A DNA stretch of 6,141 nt, taken from assembly GCA_021815005.1 (NCBI GenBank), contig JAKAHL010000132.1, positions 1 to 6,141 of the forward strand, written 5' to 3'. The notes under the pieces are model-generated. The model saw only the letters and a list, made by a program, of their open reading frames with translations, had not been told where the DNA came from and searched no databases. A program made the position numbers and the translations under genes. Positions 5,313 through 6,141 of this stretch are shown here, piece by piece; position 1 is the first letter of the stretch; each line of letters begins with the position of its first letter. Source of the DNA: Chloroflexota bacterium (GTDB lineage Bacteria > Chloroflexota > Limnocylindria > Limnocylindrales > CSP1-4).

Positions 5313-5954
5313 CTACGCGTCCTCGACCAGCCCCTCGCGCATCGCCCGGGCGACGACCTCCGCCCGGTTCTGGGCATGGAGCTTGTCGAGGATGTTCCGA
5401 AGGTGGAACTTGGTCGTGTTGTCGCTGATGCCCAGCTCGGTGGCGATCTCCTTGTTGCGCAGGCCCCGGACCACCAGCCGCAGGACATCGAGCTCGCGCT
5501 CGGTCAGCCGGTCCGGATCTGGCCCCGGCGTGGCGGCGGGCGGGCGGGCCAGCTCGGCCAGGATCCGGGCCGCGATCGCGGGCGGGATGGCGGCCTCCCC
5601 CCGCTCGACGGCGTCGAGCATGGCGCGCAGCTCACCCGACTCGAGGTTCTTGAGCAGGTAGCCCCGGGCGCCGGCTTTGATGGCGGCGAACAGGTCGTCC
5701 ACGCCCTCGGACGCGGTGAGCATCACGATCGCGATCTCGGGCGCCTCGGCCGCCAGCCGCCGCGTGGCCGCCAGCCCCCCGCCCCCGGGCATCGCCACGT
5801 CCATCAGCACCAGGTCCGGCCGCAGCCGAACCGCGGCGGCCACCGCCGCCTCGCCGTCGGCCACCTGGCCCACCACCACGTGCCCCCAGACGCCCAGCAA
5901 CGACGCGATGCCGTCGCGGAACAGGGTGTGGTCATCGGCCAGCAGGATGCGCAT
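5313..5954 (-). CDS. NarL/LuxR-type two-component response regulator
   Basis: This 213-aa protein has the usual NarL-family length and layout. Residues 1-120 are the receiver: acidic pocket D7-D8, phosphoacceptor D52 (VLMDVAMPG), T80 (MLTAS) and K102 (YLLK). A short Pro-rich linker at about 137-148 leads to a LuxR-type helix-turn-helix at 149-210: LTERELDVLRL, then NKEIATELGIS and NTTKFHLRNILDKL. Phosphorylation by a partner kinase would release the DNA-binding domain. The helix-turn-helix reads NTTKFHLRNIL where many relatives have NTVKNHVRNIL or similar, a modest variant. It starts at ATG 5954, 3 nt after the stop of the upstream kinase-like gene, with no clear ribosome site, so translation probably depends on coupling. 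Target genes cannot be read from the sequence. It is convergent with the Fur-family gene. Confidence 0.95.
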   Translation of the reverse strand: MRILLADDHTLFRDGIASLLGVWGHVVVGQVADGEAAVAAAVRLRPDLVLMDVAMPGGGGLAATRRLAAEAPEIAIVMLTASEGVDDLFAAIKAGARGYLLKNLESGELRAMLDAVERGEAAIPPAIAARILAELARPPAATPGPDPDRLTERELDVLRLVVRGLRNKEIATELGISDNTTKFHLRNILDKLHAQNRAEVVARAMREGLVEDA

Positions 5955-5957
5955 GGC

Positions 5958-6141
5958 TCAGCCGACGCCCGCGCGGGCGGTCGGTGACGCCACGCCCGAG
6001 GGGGGCAGGGCTCCGGGCGCCCCGAGCGCGCCCGCGTCGGCTCCGGGCACCCTGCCCGGCGGGGTGGCTGTCGTGACGGGCGCGTCCCGCCAGGCGAGTG
6101 CCGGGCCCTCCGGCGCGTGCCCGGCGAGCGGCAGCGCCACC
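5958..6141 (-). CDS. Probable sensor histidine kinase, C-terminal fragment
   Basis: This is the last 60 codons of a minus-strand gene entering from beyond base 6141, ending at TGA 5960-5958. The first visible residues, VALPLAG, match the final beta-strand of HATPase domains (typically a Gly-Thr segment followed by VxVxLPL). The next gene is a NarL-type response regulator, so the partner is most likely a NarX/DesK-type HisKA_3 kinase. No catalytic motifs are in the window. After the HATPase end there is an unusual tail of about 50 residues rich in Ala, Pro and Gly (for example APVTTATPPGR), probably disordered. The identification is inference from a short motif and gene order. Confidence 0.6.
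   Translation of the reverse strand, partial: VALPLAGHAPEGPALAWRDAPVTTATPPGRVPGADAGALGAPGALPPSGVASPTARAGVG

Noticed and set aside
4523..5488. Minus-strand open frame (321 codons) across permease, regulator and response-regulator ends
   Set aside because: It cuts across three genes with strong family evidence and has a composition typical of a GC-rich shadow frame.
1..6141. tRNA, rRNA, CRISPR, insertion sequence or phage signals
   Set aside because: No cloverleaf-like sequence, spaced direct repeats, transposase-like or integrase-like protein, or terminal repeats were seen on either strand.

Overview
The window is a GC-rich (about 70% by eye), gene-dense bacterial chromosomal segment with no mobile elements, RNA genes or CRISPR. 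Codon use is uniform, long spurious antisense frames occur, and adjacent genes overlap by 4 nt. Together with the protein types, this suggests a high-GC Chloroflexota (Limnocylindria-like) or actinobacterial genome; this is a guess from composition and recalled protein flavour, not a phylogenetic result.

Left part (1-3590, all minus strand). A complete three-gene operon reads leftward from 3590. It encodes a 676-aa multi-cluster Fe-S/FAD/NAD(P) oxidoreductase (1560-3590), a five-helix membrane protein (955-1563, GTG start overlapping the previous stop as GTGA), and a second five-helix membrane protein (275-940, 14 nt further on). The two membrane proteins are full-length paralogues of each other. 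Each has a single histidine, at the same aligned position. The likely picture is a cytoplasmic iron-sulfur flavoprotein docked on a heteromeric membrane anchor, which I cannot assign to a named complex. After a 170-nt gap with two GC-rich hairpins comes the first 34 codons of a class II glutamine amidotransferase-like gene (1-104, minus), possibly leaderless.

Centre (3591-5269). A 264-nt divergent intergenic region carries leader hairpins on the left-operon side and, on the right, an excellent sigma70-type promoter (TTGACA, 17-nt spacer, CATACT). A 19-bp near-perfect palindrome resembling a Fur-family box covers its predicted start site. This promoter drives a polytopic metal-permease-like protein (3855-4790) and a Fur/Zur-family regulator (4787-5269, ATGA overlap). 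It looks like a self-contained, autoregulated metal-homeostasis operon.

Right part (5270-6141). After a 43-nt convergent gap with small GC hairpins come, on the minus strand, a NarL/LuxR-type response regulator (5313-5954) and, 3 nt upstream of it, the last 60 codons of what is probably its sensor histidine kinase (5958-6141, cut by the window edge).

The most interesting items are the oxidoreductase plus twin membrane-protein operon, the palindrome/permease/Fur unit with its HX4DEH permease motif, and the unusual sensing site of the Fur-family protein.
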